From Diogma glabrata (Eukaryota > Arthropoda > Insecta > Diptera > Cylindrotomidae): a stretch of 64,000 bases of DNA. Made by a program: the position numbers and the translations under genes. A model generated the notes under the pieces. It was given only the letters and a program-made list of their open reading frames with translations. It was not told the origin of the DNA and made no database searches. Within the stretch, counting starts at the first letter, position 1; each line of letters starts with the position of its first letter. Below, one piece after another: positions 30,491-44,300 of this stretch. Location of the stretch: the NCBI GenBank assembly GCA_963693315.1, contig OY856187.1:383075711-383139710 (forward strand), written 5' to 3'.

Positions 30491-33400
30491 TGTCGCAAAT
30501 CTTGGGGAATGGCATATAAACTGAAAGGTGGGTCCAAAACAATCCCCTACCTCAAGTTATAGCATAATTGGTAAGCGGGTTTAGCCACAGCACCAGCTTT
30601 GGTTTCAAATGTAAAATTTTGGTTTGCAATTTATGGCCTGTTTAAGGTAGCAAACCTGGTATTTTGACTTATTTCGCTTAAATTGACATCTAGAGATTAC
30701 CGCTAGCATATTTTTTCAATTTTTTTTTTGACAAAAATTTTGCAAAAAAAGCATGGGTTAACCCCTTACCTGTTTTTTTAGCGAAAAAAAAAGTTGTCGC
30801 AAATCTTGGGGAATGGCATATAAACTGAAAGGTGGGTCCAAAACAATCCCCTACCTCAAGTTATAGCATAATTGGTAAGCGGGTTTAGCCACAGCACCAG
30901 CTTTGGTTTCAAATGTAAAATTTTGGTTTGCAATTTATGGCCTGTTTAAGGTAGCAAACCTGGTATTTTGACTTATTTCGCTTAAATTGACATCTAGAGA
31001 TTACCGCTAGCATATTTTTTCAATTTTTTTTTTTGACAAAAATTTTGCAAAAAAAGCATGGGTTAACCCCTTACCTGTTTTTTTAGCGAAAAAAAAAGTT
31101 GTCGCAAATCTTGGGGAATGGCATATAAACTGAAAGGTGGGTCCAAAACAATCCCCTACCTCAAGTTATAGCATAATTGGTAAGCGGGTTTAGCCACAGC
31201 ACCAGCTTTGGTTTCAAATGTAAAATTTTGGTTTGCAATTTATGGCCTGTTTAAGGTAGCAAACCTGGTATTTTGACTTATTTCGCTTAAATTGACATCT
31301 AGAGATTACCGCTAGCATATTTTTTCAATTTTTTTTTTTGACAAAAATTTTGCAAAAAAAGCATGGGTTAACCCCTTACCTGTTTTTTTAGCGAAAAAAA
31401 AAGTTGTCGCAAATCTTGGGGAATGGCATATAAACTGAAAGGTGGGTCCAAAACAATCCCCTACCTCAAGTTATTGCATAATTGGTAAGCGGGTTTAGCC
31501 ACAGCACCAGCTTTGGTTTCAAATGTAAAATTTTGGTTTGCAATTTATGGCCTGTTTAAGGTAGCAAACCTGGTATTTTGACTTATTTCGCTTAAATTGA
31601 CATCTAGAGATTACCGCTAGCATATTTTTTCAATTTTTTTTTTTGACAAAAATTTTGCAAAAAAAGCATGGGTTAACCCCTTACCTGTTTTTTTAGCGAA
31701 AAAAAAAGTTGTCGCAAATCTTGGGGAATGGCATATAAACTGAAAGGTGGGTCCAAAACAATCCCCTACCTCAAGTTATAGCATAATTGGTAAGCGGGTT
31801 TAGCCACAGCACCAGCTTTGGTTTCAAATGTAAAATTTTGGTTTGCAATTTATGGCCTGTTTAAGGTAGCAAACCTGGTATTTTGACTTATTTCGCTTAA
31901 ATTGACATCTAGAGATTACCGCTAGCATATTTTTTCAATTTTTTTTTTTGACAAAAATTTTGCAAAAAAAGCATGGGTTAACCCCTTACCTGTTTTTTTA
32001 GCGAAAAAAAAAGTTGTCGCAAATCTTGGGGAATGGCATATAAACTGAAAGGTGGGTCCAAAACAATCCCCTACCTCAAGTTATAGCATAATTGGTAAGC
32101 GGGTTTAGCCACAACACCAGCTTTGGTTTCAAATGTAAAATTTTGGTTTGCAATTTATGGCCTGTTTAAGGTAGCAAACCTGGTATTTTGACTTATTTCG
32201 CTTAAATTGACATCTAGAGATTACCGCTAGCATATTTTTTCAATTTTTTTTTTTGACAAAAATTTTGCAAAAAAAGCATGGGTTAACCCCTTACCTGTTT
32301 TTTTAGCGAAAAAAAAAGTTGTCGCAAATCTTGGGGAATGGCATATAAACTGAAAGGTGGGTCCAAAACAATCCCCTACCTCAAGTTATTGCATAATTGG
32401 TAAGCGGGTTTAGCCACAGCACCAGCTTTGGTTTCAAATGTAAAATTTTGGTTTGCAATTTATGGCCTGTTTAAGGTAGCAAACCTGGTATTTTGACTTA
32501 TTTCGCTTAAATTGACATCTAGAGATTACCGCTAGCATATTTTTCAATTTTTTTTTTGACAAAAATTTTGCAAAAAAAGCATGGGTTAACCCCTTACCTG
32601 TTTTTTTAGCGAAAAAAAAAGTTGTCGCAAATCTTGGGGAATGGCATATAAACTGAAAGGTGGGTCCAAAACAATCCCCTACCTCAAGTTATAGCATAAT
32701 TGGTAAGCGGGTTTAGCCACAGCACCAGCTTTGGTTTCAAATGTAAAATTTTGGTTTGCAATTTATGGCCTGTTTAAGGTAGCAAACCTGGTATTTTGAC
32801 TTATTTCGCTTAAATTGACATCTAGAGATTACCGCTAGCATATTTTTTCAATTTTTTTTTTGACAAAAATTTTGCAAAAAAAGCATGGGTTAACCCCTTA
32901 CCTGTTTTTTTAGCGAAAAAAAAAGTTGTCGCAAATCTTGGGGAATGGCATATAAACTGAAAGGTGGGTCCAAAACAATCCCCTACCTCAAGTTATAGCA
33001 TAATTGGTAAGCGGGTTTAGCCACAGCACCAGCTTTGGTTTCAAATGTAAAATTTTGGTTTGCAATTTATGGCCTGTTTAAGGTAGCAAACCTGGTATTT
33101 TGACTTATTTCGCTTAAATTGACATCTAGAGATTACCGCTAGCATATTTTTTCAATTTTTTTTTTTGACAAAAATTTTGCAAAAAAAGCATGGGTTAACC
33201 CCTTACCTGTTTTTTTAGCGAAAAAAAAAGTTGTCGCAAATCTTGGGGAATGGCATATAAACTGAAAGGTGGGTCCAAAACAATCCCCTACCTCAAGTTA
33301 TAGCATAATTGGTAAGCGGGTTTAGCCACAGCACCAGCTTTGGTTTCAAATGTAAAATTTTGGTTTGCAATTTATGGCCTGTTTAAGGTAGCAAACCTGG

Positions 33401-33838
33401 TATTTTGACTTATTTCGCTTAAATTGACATCTAGAGATTACCGCTAGCATATTTTTTCAATTTTTTTTTTTGACAAAAATTTTGCAAAAAAAGCATGGGT
33501 TAACCCCTTACCTGTTTTTTTAGCGAAAAAAAAAGTTGTCGCAAATCTTGGGGAATGGCATATAAACTGAAAGGTGGGTCCAAAACAATCCCCTACCTCA
33601 AGTTATAGCATAATTGGTAAGCGGGTTTAGCCACAGCACCAGCTTTGGTTTCAAATATAAAATTTTGGTTTGCAATTTATGGCCTGTTTAAGGTAGCAAA
33701 CCTGGTATTTTGACTTATTTCGCTTGAATTGACATCTAGAGATTACCGCTAGCATATTTTTTCAATTTTTTTTTTGACAAAAATTTTGCAAAAAAAGCAT
33801 GGGTTAACCCCTTACCTGTTTTTTTAGCGAAAAAAAAA

Positions 33839-35662
33839 GTTGTCGCAAATCTTGGGGAATGGCATATAAACTGAAAGGTGGGTCCAAAACAATCCCCTAC
33901 CTCAAGTTATAGCATAATTGGTAAGCGGGTTTAGCCACAGCACCAGCTTTGGTTTCAAATGTAAAATTTTGGTTTGCAATTTATGGCCTGTTTAAGGTAG
34001 CAAACCTGGTATTTTGGCTTATTTCGCTTAAATTGACATCTAGAGATTACCGCTAGCATATTTTTTCAATTTTTTTTTTGACAAAAATTTTGCAAAAAAA
34101 GCATGGGTTAACCCCTTACCTGTTTTTTTAGCGAAAAAAAAAGTTGTCGCAAATCTTGGGGAATGGCATATAAACTGAAAGGTGGGTCCAAAACAATCCC
34201 CTACCTCAAGTTATAGCATAATTGGTAAGCGGGTTTAGCCACAGCACCAGCTTTGGTTTCAAATGTAAAATTTTGGTTTGCAATTTATGGCCTGTTTAAG
34301 GTAGCAAACCTGGTATTTTGACTTATTTCGCTTAAATTGACATCTAGAGATTACCGCTAGCATATTTTTTCAATTTTTTTTTCTCAAAAATTTTGCAAAA
34401 AAAGCATGGGTTAACCCCTTACCTGTTTTTTTAGCGAAAAAAAAAGTTGTCGCAAATCTTGGGGAATGGCATATAAACTGAAAGGTGGGTCCAAAACAAT
34501 CCCCTACCTCAAGTTATAGCATAATTGGTAAGCGGGTTTAGCCACAGCACCAGCTTTGGTTTCAAATGTAAAATTTTGGTTTGCAATTTATGGCCTGTTT
34601 AAGGTAGCAAACCTGGTATTTTGGCTTATTTCGCTTAAATTGACATCTAGAGATTACCGCTAGCATATTTTTTCAATTTTTTTTTTTGACAAAAATTTTG
34701 CAAAAAAAGCATGGGTTAACCCCTTACCTATTTTTTTAGCGAAAAAAAAAGTTGTCGCAAATCTTGGGGAATGGCATATAAACTGAAAGGTGGGTCCAAA
34801 ACAATCCCCTACCTCAAGTTATAGCATAATTGGTAAGCGGGTTTAGCCACAGCACCAGCTTTGGTTTCAAATGTAAAATTTTGGTTTGCAATTTATGGCC
34901 TGTTTAAGGTAGCAAACCTGGTATTTTGACTTATTTCGCTTAAATTGACATCTAGAGATTACCGCTAGCATATTTTTTCAATTTTTTTTTCTCAAAAATT
35001 TTGCAAAAAAAGCATGGGTTAACCCCTTACCTGTTTTTTTAGCGAAAAAAAAAGTTGTCGCAAATCTTGGGGAATGGCATATAAACTGAAAGGTGGGTCC
35101 AAAACAATCCCCTACCTCAAGTTATAGCATAATTGGTAAGCGGGTTTAGCCACAGCACCAGCTTTGGTTTCAAATGTAAAATTTTGGTTTGCAATTTATG
35201 GCCTGTTTAAGGTAGCAAACCTGGTATTTTGGCTTATTTCGCTTAAATTGACATCTAGAGATTACCGCTAGCATATTTTTTCAATTTTTTTTTTTGACAA
35301 AAATTTTGCAAAAAAAGCATGGGTTAACCCCTTACCTGTTTTTTTAGCGAAAAAAAAAGTTGTCGCAAATCTTGGGGAATGGCATATAAACTGAAAGGTG
35401 GGTCCAAAACAATCCCCTACCTCAAGTTATAGCATAATTGGTAAGCGGGTTTAGCCACAGCACCAGCTTTGGTTTCAAATGTAAAATTTTGGTTTGCAAT
35501 TTATGGCCTGTTTAAGGTAGCAAACCTGGTATTTTGACTTATTTCGCTTAAATTGACATCTAGAGATTACCGCTAGCATATTTTTTCAATTTTTTTTTTC
35601 TCAAAAATTTTGCAAAAAAAGCATGGGTTAACCCCTTACCTGTTTTTTTAGCGAAAAAAAAA
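33839..35662. repeat. Dimer higher-order repeat, 608 bp, three copies
   Basis: TTTTGGCTTATT (instead of TTTTGACTTATT) occurs at about 34016, 34623 and 35231, spaced 607-608, always in a GAC-subtype monomer that alternates with a CTC-subtype monomer. Confidence 0.85.
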
Positions 35663-38354
35663 GTTGTCGCAAATCTTGGGGAATGGCATATAAACTGAAA
35701 GGTGGGTCCAAAACAATCCCCTACCTCAAGTTATAGCATAATTGGTAAGCGGGTTTAGCCACAGCACCAGCTTTGGTTTCAAATGTAAAATTTTGGTTTG
35801 CAATTTATGGCCTGTTTAAGGTAGCAAACCTGGTATTTTGACTTATTTCGCTTAAATTGACATCTAGAGATTACCGCTAGCATATTTTTTCAATTTTTTT
35901 TTTTGACAAAAATTTTGCAAAAAAAGCATGGGTTAACCCCTTACCTGTTTTTTTAGCGAAAAAAAAAGTTGTCGCAAATCTTGGGGAATGGCATATAAAC
36001 TGAAAGGTGGGTCCAAAACAATCCCCTACCTCAAGTTATAGCATAATTGGTAAGCGGGTTTAGCCACAGCACCAGCTTTGGTTTCAAATATAAAATTTTG
36101 GTTTGCAATTTATGGCCTGTTTAAGGTAGCAAACCTGGTATTTTGACTTATTTCGCTTAAATTGACATCTAGAGATTACCGCTAGCATATTTTTTCAATT
36201 TTTTTTTTTGACAAAAATTTTGCAAAAAAAGCATGGGTTAACCCCTTACCTGTTTTTTTAGCGAAAAAAAAAGTTGTCGCAAATCTTGGGGAATGGCATA
36301 TAAACTGAAAGGTGGGTCCAAAACAATCCCCTACCTCAAGTTATAGCATAATTGGTAAGCGGGTTTAGCCACAGCACCAGCTTTGGTTTCAAATGTAAAA
36401 TTTTGGTTTGCAATTTATGGCCTGTTTAAGGTAGCAAACCTGGTATTTTGACTTATTTCGCTTAAATTGACATCTAGAGATTACCGCTAGCATATTTTTT
36501 CAATTTTTTTTTTCTCAAAAATTTTGCAAAAAAAGCATGGGTTAACCCCTTACCTGTTTTTTTAGCGAAAAAAAAAGTTGTCGCAAATCTTGGGGAATGG
36601 CATATAAACTGAAAGGTGGGTCCAAAACAATCCCCTACCTCAAGTTATAGCATAATTGGTAAGCGGGTTTAGCCACAGCACCAGCTTTGGTTTCAAATGT
36701 AAAATTTTGGTTTGCAATTTATGGCCTGTTTAAGGTAGCAAACCTGGTATTTTGACTTATTTCGCTTAAATTGACATCTAGAGATTACCGCTAGCATATT
36801 TTTTCAATTTTTTTTTTTGACAAAAATTTTGCAAAAAAAGCATGGGTTAACCCCTTACCTGTTTTTTTAGCGAAAAAAAAAGTTGTCGCAAATCTTGGGG
36901 AATGGCATATAAACTGAAAGGTGGGTCCAAAACAATCCCCTACCTCAAGTTATAGCATAATTGGTAAGCGGGTTTAGCCACAGCACCAGCTTTGGTTTCA
37001 AATATAAAATTTTGGTTTGCAATTTATGGCCTGTTTAAGGTAGCAAACCTGGTATTTTGACTTATTTCGCTTAAATTGACATCTAGAGATTACCGCTAGC
37101 ATATTTTTTCAATTTTTTTTTTTGACAAAAATTTTGCAAAAAAAGCATGGGTTAACCCCTTACCTGTTTTTTTAGCGAAAAAAAAAGTTGTCGCAAATCT
37201 TGGGGAATGGCATATAAACTGAAAGGTGGGTCCAAAACAATCCCCTACCTCAAGTTATAGCATAATTGGTAAGCGGGTTTAGCCACAGCACCAGCTTTGG
37301 TTTCAAATGTAAAATTTTGGTTTGCAATTTATGGCCTGTTTAAGGTAGCAAACCTGGTATTTTGACTTATTTCGCTTAAATTGACATCTAGAGATTACCG
37401 CTAGCATATTTTTTCAATTTTTTTTTTCTCAAAAATTTTGCAAAAAAAGCATGGGTTAACCCCTTACCTGTTTTTTTAGCGAAAAAAAAAGTTGTCGCAA
37501 ATCTTGGGGAATGGCATATAAACTGAAAGGTGGGTCCAAAACAATCCCCTACCTCAAGTTATAGCATAATTGGTAAGCGGGTTTAGCCACAGCACCAGCT
37601 TTGGTTTCAAATGTAAAATTTTGGTTTGCAATTTATGGCCTGTTTAAGGTAGCAAACCTGGTATTTTGACTTATTTCGCTTAAATTGACATCTAGAGATT
37701 ACCGCTAGCATATTTTTTCAATTTTTTTTTTTGACAAAAATTTTGCAAAAAAAGCATGGGTTAACCCCTTACCTGTTTTTTTAGCGAAAAAAAAAGTTGT
37801 CGCAAATCTTGGGGAATGGCATATAAACTGAAAGGTGGGTCCAAAACAATCCCCTACCTCAAGTTATAGCATAATTGGTAAGCGGGTTTAGCCACAGCAC
37901 CAGCTTTGGTTTCAAATGTAAAATTTTGGTTTGCAATTTATGGCCTGTTTAAGGTAGCAAACCTGGTATTTTGACTTATTTCGCTTAAATTGACATCTAG
38001 AGATTACCGCTAGCATATTTTTTCAATTTTTTTTTTCTCAAAAATTTTGCAAAAAAAGCATGGGTTAACCCCTTACCTGTTTTTTTAGCGAAAAAAAAAG
38101 TTGTCGCAAATCTTGGGGAATGGCATATAAACTGAAAGGTGGGTCCAAAACAATCCCCTACCTCAAGTTATAGCATAATTGGTAAGCGGGTTTAGCCACA
38201 GCACCAGCTTTGGTTTCAAATGTAAAATTTTGGTTTGCAATTTATGGCCTGTTTAAGGTAGCAAACCTGGTATTTTGACTTATTTCGCTTAAATTGACAT
38301 CTAGAGATTACCGCTAGCATATTTTTTCAATTTTTTTTTTGACAAAAATTTTGC

Positions 38355-41300
38355 AAAAAAAAAATGGGTTAACCCCTTACCTGTTTTTTTAGCGAAAAAA
38401 AAAGTTGTCGCAAATCTTGGGGAATGGCATATAAACTGAAAGGTGGGTCCAAAACAATCCCCTACCTCAAGTTATAGCATAATTGGTAAGCGGGTTTAGC
38501 CACAGCACCAGCTTTGGTTTCAAATGTAAAATTTTGGTTTGCAATTTATGGCCTGTTTAAGGTAGCAAACCTGGTATTTTGACTTATTTCGCTTAAATTG
38601 ACATCTAGAGATTACCGCTAGCATATTTTTTCAATTTTTTTTTTTGACAAAAATTTTGCAAAAAAAGCATGGGTTAACCCCTTACCTGTTTTTTTAGCGA
38701 AAAAAAAAGTTGTCGCAAATCTTGGGGAATGGCATATAAACTGAAAGGTGGGTCCAAAACAATCCCCTACCTCAAGTTATAGCATAATTGGTAAGCGGGT
38801 TTAGCCACAGCACCAGCTTTGGTTTCAAATGTAAAATTTTGGTTTGCAATTTATGGCCTGTTTAAGGTAGCAAACCTGGTATTTTGACTTATTTCGCTTA
38901 AATTGACATCTAGAGATTACCGCTAGCATATTTTTTCAATTTTTTTTTTCTCAAAAATTTTGCAAAAAAAGCATGGGTTAACCCCTTACCTGTTTTTTTA
39001 GCGAAAAAAAAAGTTGTCGCAAATCTTGGGGAATGGCATATAAACTGAAAGGTGGGTCCAAAACAATCCCCTACCTCAAGTTATAGCATAATTGGTAAGC
39101 GGGTTTAGCCACAGCACCAGCTTTGGTTTCAAATGTAAAATTTTGGTTTGCAATTTATGGCCTGTTTAAGGTAGCAAACCTGGTATTTTGGCTTATTTCG
39201 CTTAAATTGACATCTAGAGATTACCGCTAGCATATTTTTTCAATTTTTTTTTTTGACAAAAATTTTGCAAAAAAAGCATGGGTTAACCCCTTACCTGTTT
39301 TTTTAGCGAAAAAAAAAGTTGTCGCAAATCTTGGGGAATGGCATATAAACTGAAAGGTGGGTCCAAAACAATCCCCTACCTCAAGTTATAGCATAATTGG
39401 TAAGCGGGTTTAGCCACAGCACCAGCTTTGGTTTCAAATGTAAAATTTTGGTTTGCAATTTATGGCCTGTTTAAGGTAGCAAACCTGGTATTTTGACTTA
39501 TTTCGCTTAAATTGACATCTAGAGATTACCGCTAGCATATTTTTTCAATTTTTTTTTTTGACAAAAATTTTGCAAAAAAGCATGGGTTAACCCCTTACCT
39601 GTTTTTTTAGCGAAAAAAAAAGTTGTCGCAAATCTTGGGGAATGGCATATAAACTGAAAGGTGGGTCCAAAACAATCCCCTACCTCAAGTTATAGCATAA
39701 TTGGTAAGCGGGTTTAGCCACAGCACCAGCTTTGGTTTCAAATGTAAAATTTTGGTTTGCAATTTATGGCCTGTTTAAGGTAGCAAACCTGGTATTTTGA
39801 CTTATTTCGCTTAAATTGACATCTAGAGATTACCGCTAGCATATTTTTTCAATTTTTTTTTTTGACAAAAATTTTGCAAAAAAAGCATGGGTTAACCCCT
39901 TACCTGTTTTTTTAGCGAAAAAAAAAGTTGTCGCAAATCTTGGGGAATGGCATATAAACTGAAAGGTGGGTCCAAAACAATCCCCTACCTCAAGTTATAG
40001 CATAATTGGTAAGCGGGTTTAGCCACAGCACCAGCTTTGGTTTCAAATGTAAAATTTTGGTTTGCAATTTATGGCCTGTTTAAGGTAGCAAACCTGGTAT
40101 TTTGACTTATTTCGCTTAAATTGACATCTAGAGATTACCGCTAGCATATTTTTTCAATTTTTTTTTTTGACAAAAATTTTGCAAAAAAAGCATGGGTTAA
40201 CCCCTTACCTGTTTTTTTAGCGAAAAAAAAAGTTGTCGCAAATCTTGGGGAATGGCATATAAACTGAAAGGTGGGTCCAAAACAATCCCCTACCTCAAGT
40301 TATAGCATAATTGGTAAGCGGGTTTAGCCACAGCACCAGCTTTGGTTTCAAATGTAAAATTTTGGTTTGCAATTTATGGCCTGTTTAAGGTAGCAAACCT
40401 GGTATTTTGACTTATTTCGCTTAAATTGACATCTAGAGATTACCGCTAGCATATTTTTTCAATTTTTTTTTTTGACAAAAATTTTGCAAAAAAAGCATGG
40501 GTTAACCCCTTACCTGTTTTTTTAGCGAAAAAAAAAGTTGTCGCAAATCTTGGGGAATGGCATATAAACTGAAAGGTGGGTCCAAAACAATCCCCTACCT
40601 CAAGTTATAGCATAATTGGTAAGCGGGTTTAGCCACAGCACCAGCTTTGGTTTCAAATGTAAAATTTTGGTTTGCAATTTATGGCCTGTTTAAGGTAGCA
40701 AACCTGGTATTTTGACTTATTTCGCTTAAATTGACATCTAGAGATTACCGCTAGCATATTTTTTCAATTTTTTTTTTTGACAAAAATTTTGCAAAAAAAG
40801 CATGGGTTAACCCCTTACCTGTTTTTTTAGCGAAAAAAAAAGTTGTCGCAAATCTTGGGGAATGGCATATAAACTGAAAGGTGGGTCCAAAACAATCCCC
40901 TACCTCAAGTTATAGCATAATTGGTAAGCGGGTTTAGCCACAGCACCAGCTTTGGTTTCAAATGTAAAATTTTGGTTTGCAATTTATGGCCTGTTTAAGG
41001 TAGCAAACCTGGTATTTTGACTTATTTCGCTTAAATTGACATCTAGAGATTACCGCTAGCATATTTTTTCAATTTTTTTTTTTGACAAAAATTTTGCAAA
41101 AAAAGCATGGGTTAACCCCTTACCTGTTTTTTTAGCGAAAAAAAAAGTTGTCGCAAATCTTGGGGAATGGCATATAAACTGAAAGGTGGGTCCAAAACAA
41201 TCCCCTACCTCAAGTTATAGCATAATTGGTAAGCGGGTTTAGCCACAGCACCAGCTTTGGTTTCAAATGTAAAATTTTGGTTTGCAATTTATGGCCTGTT

Positions 41301-44300
41301 TAAGGTAGCAAACCTGGTATTTTGACTTATTTCGCTTAAATTGACATCTAGAGATTACCGCTAGCATATTTTTTCAATTTTTTTTTTCTCAAAAATTTTG
41401 CAAAAAAAGCATGGGTTAACCCCTTACCTGTTTTTTTAGCGAAAAAAAAAGTTGTCGCAAATCTTGGGGAATGGCATATAAACTGAAAGGTGGGTCCAAA
41501 ACAATCCCCTACCTCAAGTTATAGCATAATTGGTAAGCGGGTTTAGCCACAGCACCAGCTTTGGTTTCAAATGTAAAATTTTGGTTTGCAATTTATGGCC
41601 TGTTTAAGGTAGCAAACCTGGTATTTTGACTTATTTCGCTTAAATTGACATCTAGAGATTACCGCTAGCATATTTTTTCAATTTTTTTTTTGACAAAAAT
41701 TTTGCAAAAAAAGCATGGGTTAACCCCTTACCTGTTTTTTTAGCGAAAAAAAAAGTTGTCGCAAATCTTGGGGAATGGCATATAAACTGAAAGGTGGGTC
41801 CAAAACAATCCCCTACCTCAAGTTATAGCATAATTGGTAAGCGGGTTTAGCCACAGCACCAGCTTTGGTTTCAAATGTAAAATTTTGGTTTGCAATTTAT
41901 GGCCTGTTTAAGGTAGCAAACCTGGTATTTTGACTTATTTCGCTTAAATTGACATCTAGAGATTACCGCTAGCATATTTTTTCAATTTTTTTTTTCTCAA
42001 AAATTTTGCAAAAAAAGCATGGGTTAACCCCTTACCTGTTTTTTTAGCGAAAAAAAAAGTTGTCGCAAATCTTGGGGAATGGCATATAAACTGAAAGGTG
42101 GGTCCAAAACAATCCCCTACCTCAAGTTATAGCATAATTGGTAAGCGGGTTTAGCCACAGCACCAGCTTTGGTTTCAAATGTAAAATTTTGGTTTGCAAT
42201 TTATGGCCTGTTTAAGGTAGCAAACCTGGTATTTTGACTTATTTCGCTTAAATTGACATCTAGAGATTACCGCTAGCATATTTTTTCAATTTTTTTTTTG
42301 ACAAAAATTTTGCAAAAAAAAAATGGGTTAACCCCTTACCTGTTTTTTTAGCGAAAAAAAAAGTTGTCGCAAATCTTGGGGAATGGCATATAAACTGAAA
42401 GGTGGGTCCAAAACAATCCCCTACCTCAAGTTATAGCATAATTGGTAAGCGGGTTTAGCCACAGCACCAGCTTTGGTTTCAAATGTAAAATTTTGGTTTG
42501 CAATTTATGGCCTGTTTAAGGTAGCAAACCTGGTATTTTGACTTATTTCGCTTAAATTGACATCTAGAGATTACCGCTAGCATATTTTTTCAATTTTTTT
42601 TTTTGACAAAAATTTTGCAAAAAAAGCATGGGTTAACCCCTTACCTGTTTTTTTAGCGAAAAAAAAAGTTGTCGCAAATCTTGGGGAATGGCATATAAAC
42701 TGAAAGGTGGGTCCAAAACAATCCCCTACCTCAAGTTATAGCATAATTGGTAAGCGGGTTTAGCCACAGCACCAGCTTTGGTTTCAAATGTAAAATTTTG
42801 GTTTGCAATTTATGGCCTGTTTAAGGTAGCAAACCTGGTATTTTGACTTATTTCGCTTAAATTGACATCTAGAGATTACCGCTAGCATATTTTTTCAATT
42901 TTTTTTTTTGACAAAAATTTTGCAAAAAAAGCATGGGTTAACCCCTTACCTGTTTTTTTAGCGAAAAAAAAAGTTGTCGCAAATCTTGGGGAATGGCATA
43001 TAAACTGAAAGGTGGGTCCAAAACAATCCCCTACCTCAAGTTATAGCATAATTGGTAAGCGGGTTTAGCCACAGCACCAGCTTTGGTTTCAAATGTAAAA
43101 TTTTGGTTTGCAATTTATGGCCTGTTTAAGGTAGCAAACCTGGTATTTTGACTTATTTCGCTTAAATTGACATCTAGAGATTACCGCTAGCATATTTTTT
43201 CAATTTTTTTTTTTGACAAAAATTTTGCAAAAAAAGCATGGGTTAACCCCTTACCTGTTTTTTTAGCGAAAAAAAAAGTTGTCGCAAATCTTGGGGAATG
43301 GCATATAAACTGAAAGGTGGGTCCAAAACAATCCCCTACCTCAAGTTATAGCATAATTGGTAAGCGGGTTTAGCCACAGCACCAGCTTTGGTTTCAAATG
43401 TAAAATTTTGGTTTGCAATTTATGGCCTGTTTAAGGTAGCAAACCTGGTATTTTGACTTATTTCGCTTAAATTGACATCTAGAGATTACCGCTAGCATAT
43501 TTTTTCAATTTTTTTTTTTGACAAAAATTTTGCAAAAAAGCATGGGTTAACCCCTTACCTGTTTTTTTAGCGAAAAAAAAAGTTGTCGCAAATCTTGGGG
43601 AATGGCATATAAACTGAAAGGTGGGTCCAAAACAATCCCCTACCTCAAGTTATAGCATAATTGGTAAGCGGGTTTAGCCACAGCACCAGCTTTGGTTTCA
43701 AATGTAAAATTTTGGTTTGCAATTTATGGCCTGTTTAAGGTAGCAAACCTGGTATTTTGACTTATTTCGCTTAAATTGACATCTAGAGATTACCGCTAGC
43801 ATATTTTTTCAATTTTTTTTTTTGACAAAAATTTTGCAAAAAAAGCATGGGTTAACCCCTTACCTGTTTTTTTAGCGAAAAAAAAAGTTGTCGCAAATCT
43901 TGGGGAATGGCATATAAACTGAAAGGTGGGTCCAAAACAATCCCCTACCTCAAGTTATAGCATAATTGGTAAGCGGGTTTAGCCACAGCACCAGCTTTGG
44001 TTTCAAATGTAAAATTTTGGTTTGCAATTTATGGCCTGTTTAAGGTAGCAAACCTGGTATTTTGACTTATTTCGCTTAAATTGACATCTAGAGATTACCG
44101 CTAGCATATTTTTTCAATTTTTTTTTTTGACAAAAATTTTGCAAAAAAAGCATGGGTTAACCCCTTACCTGTTTTTTTAGCGAAAAAAAAAGTTGTCGCA
44201 AATCTTGGGGAATGGCATATAAACTGAAAGGTGGGTCCAAAACAATCCCCTACCTCAAGTTATAGCATAATTGGTAAGCGGGTTTAGCCACAGCACCAGC

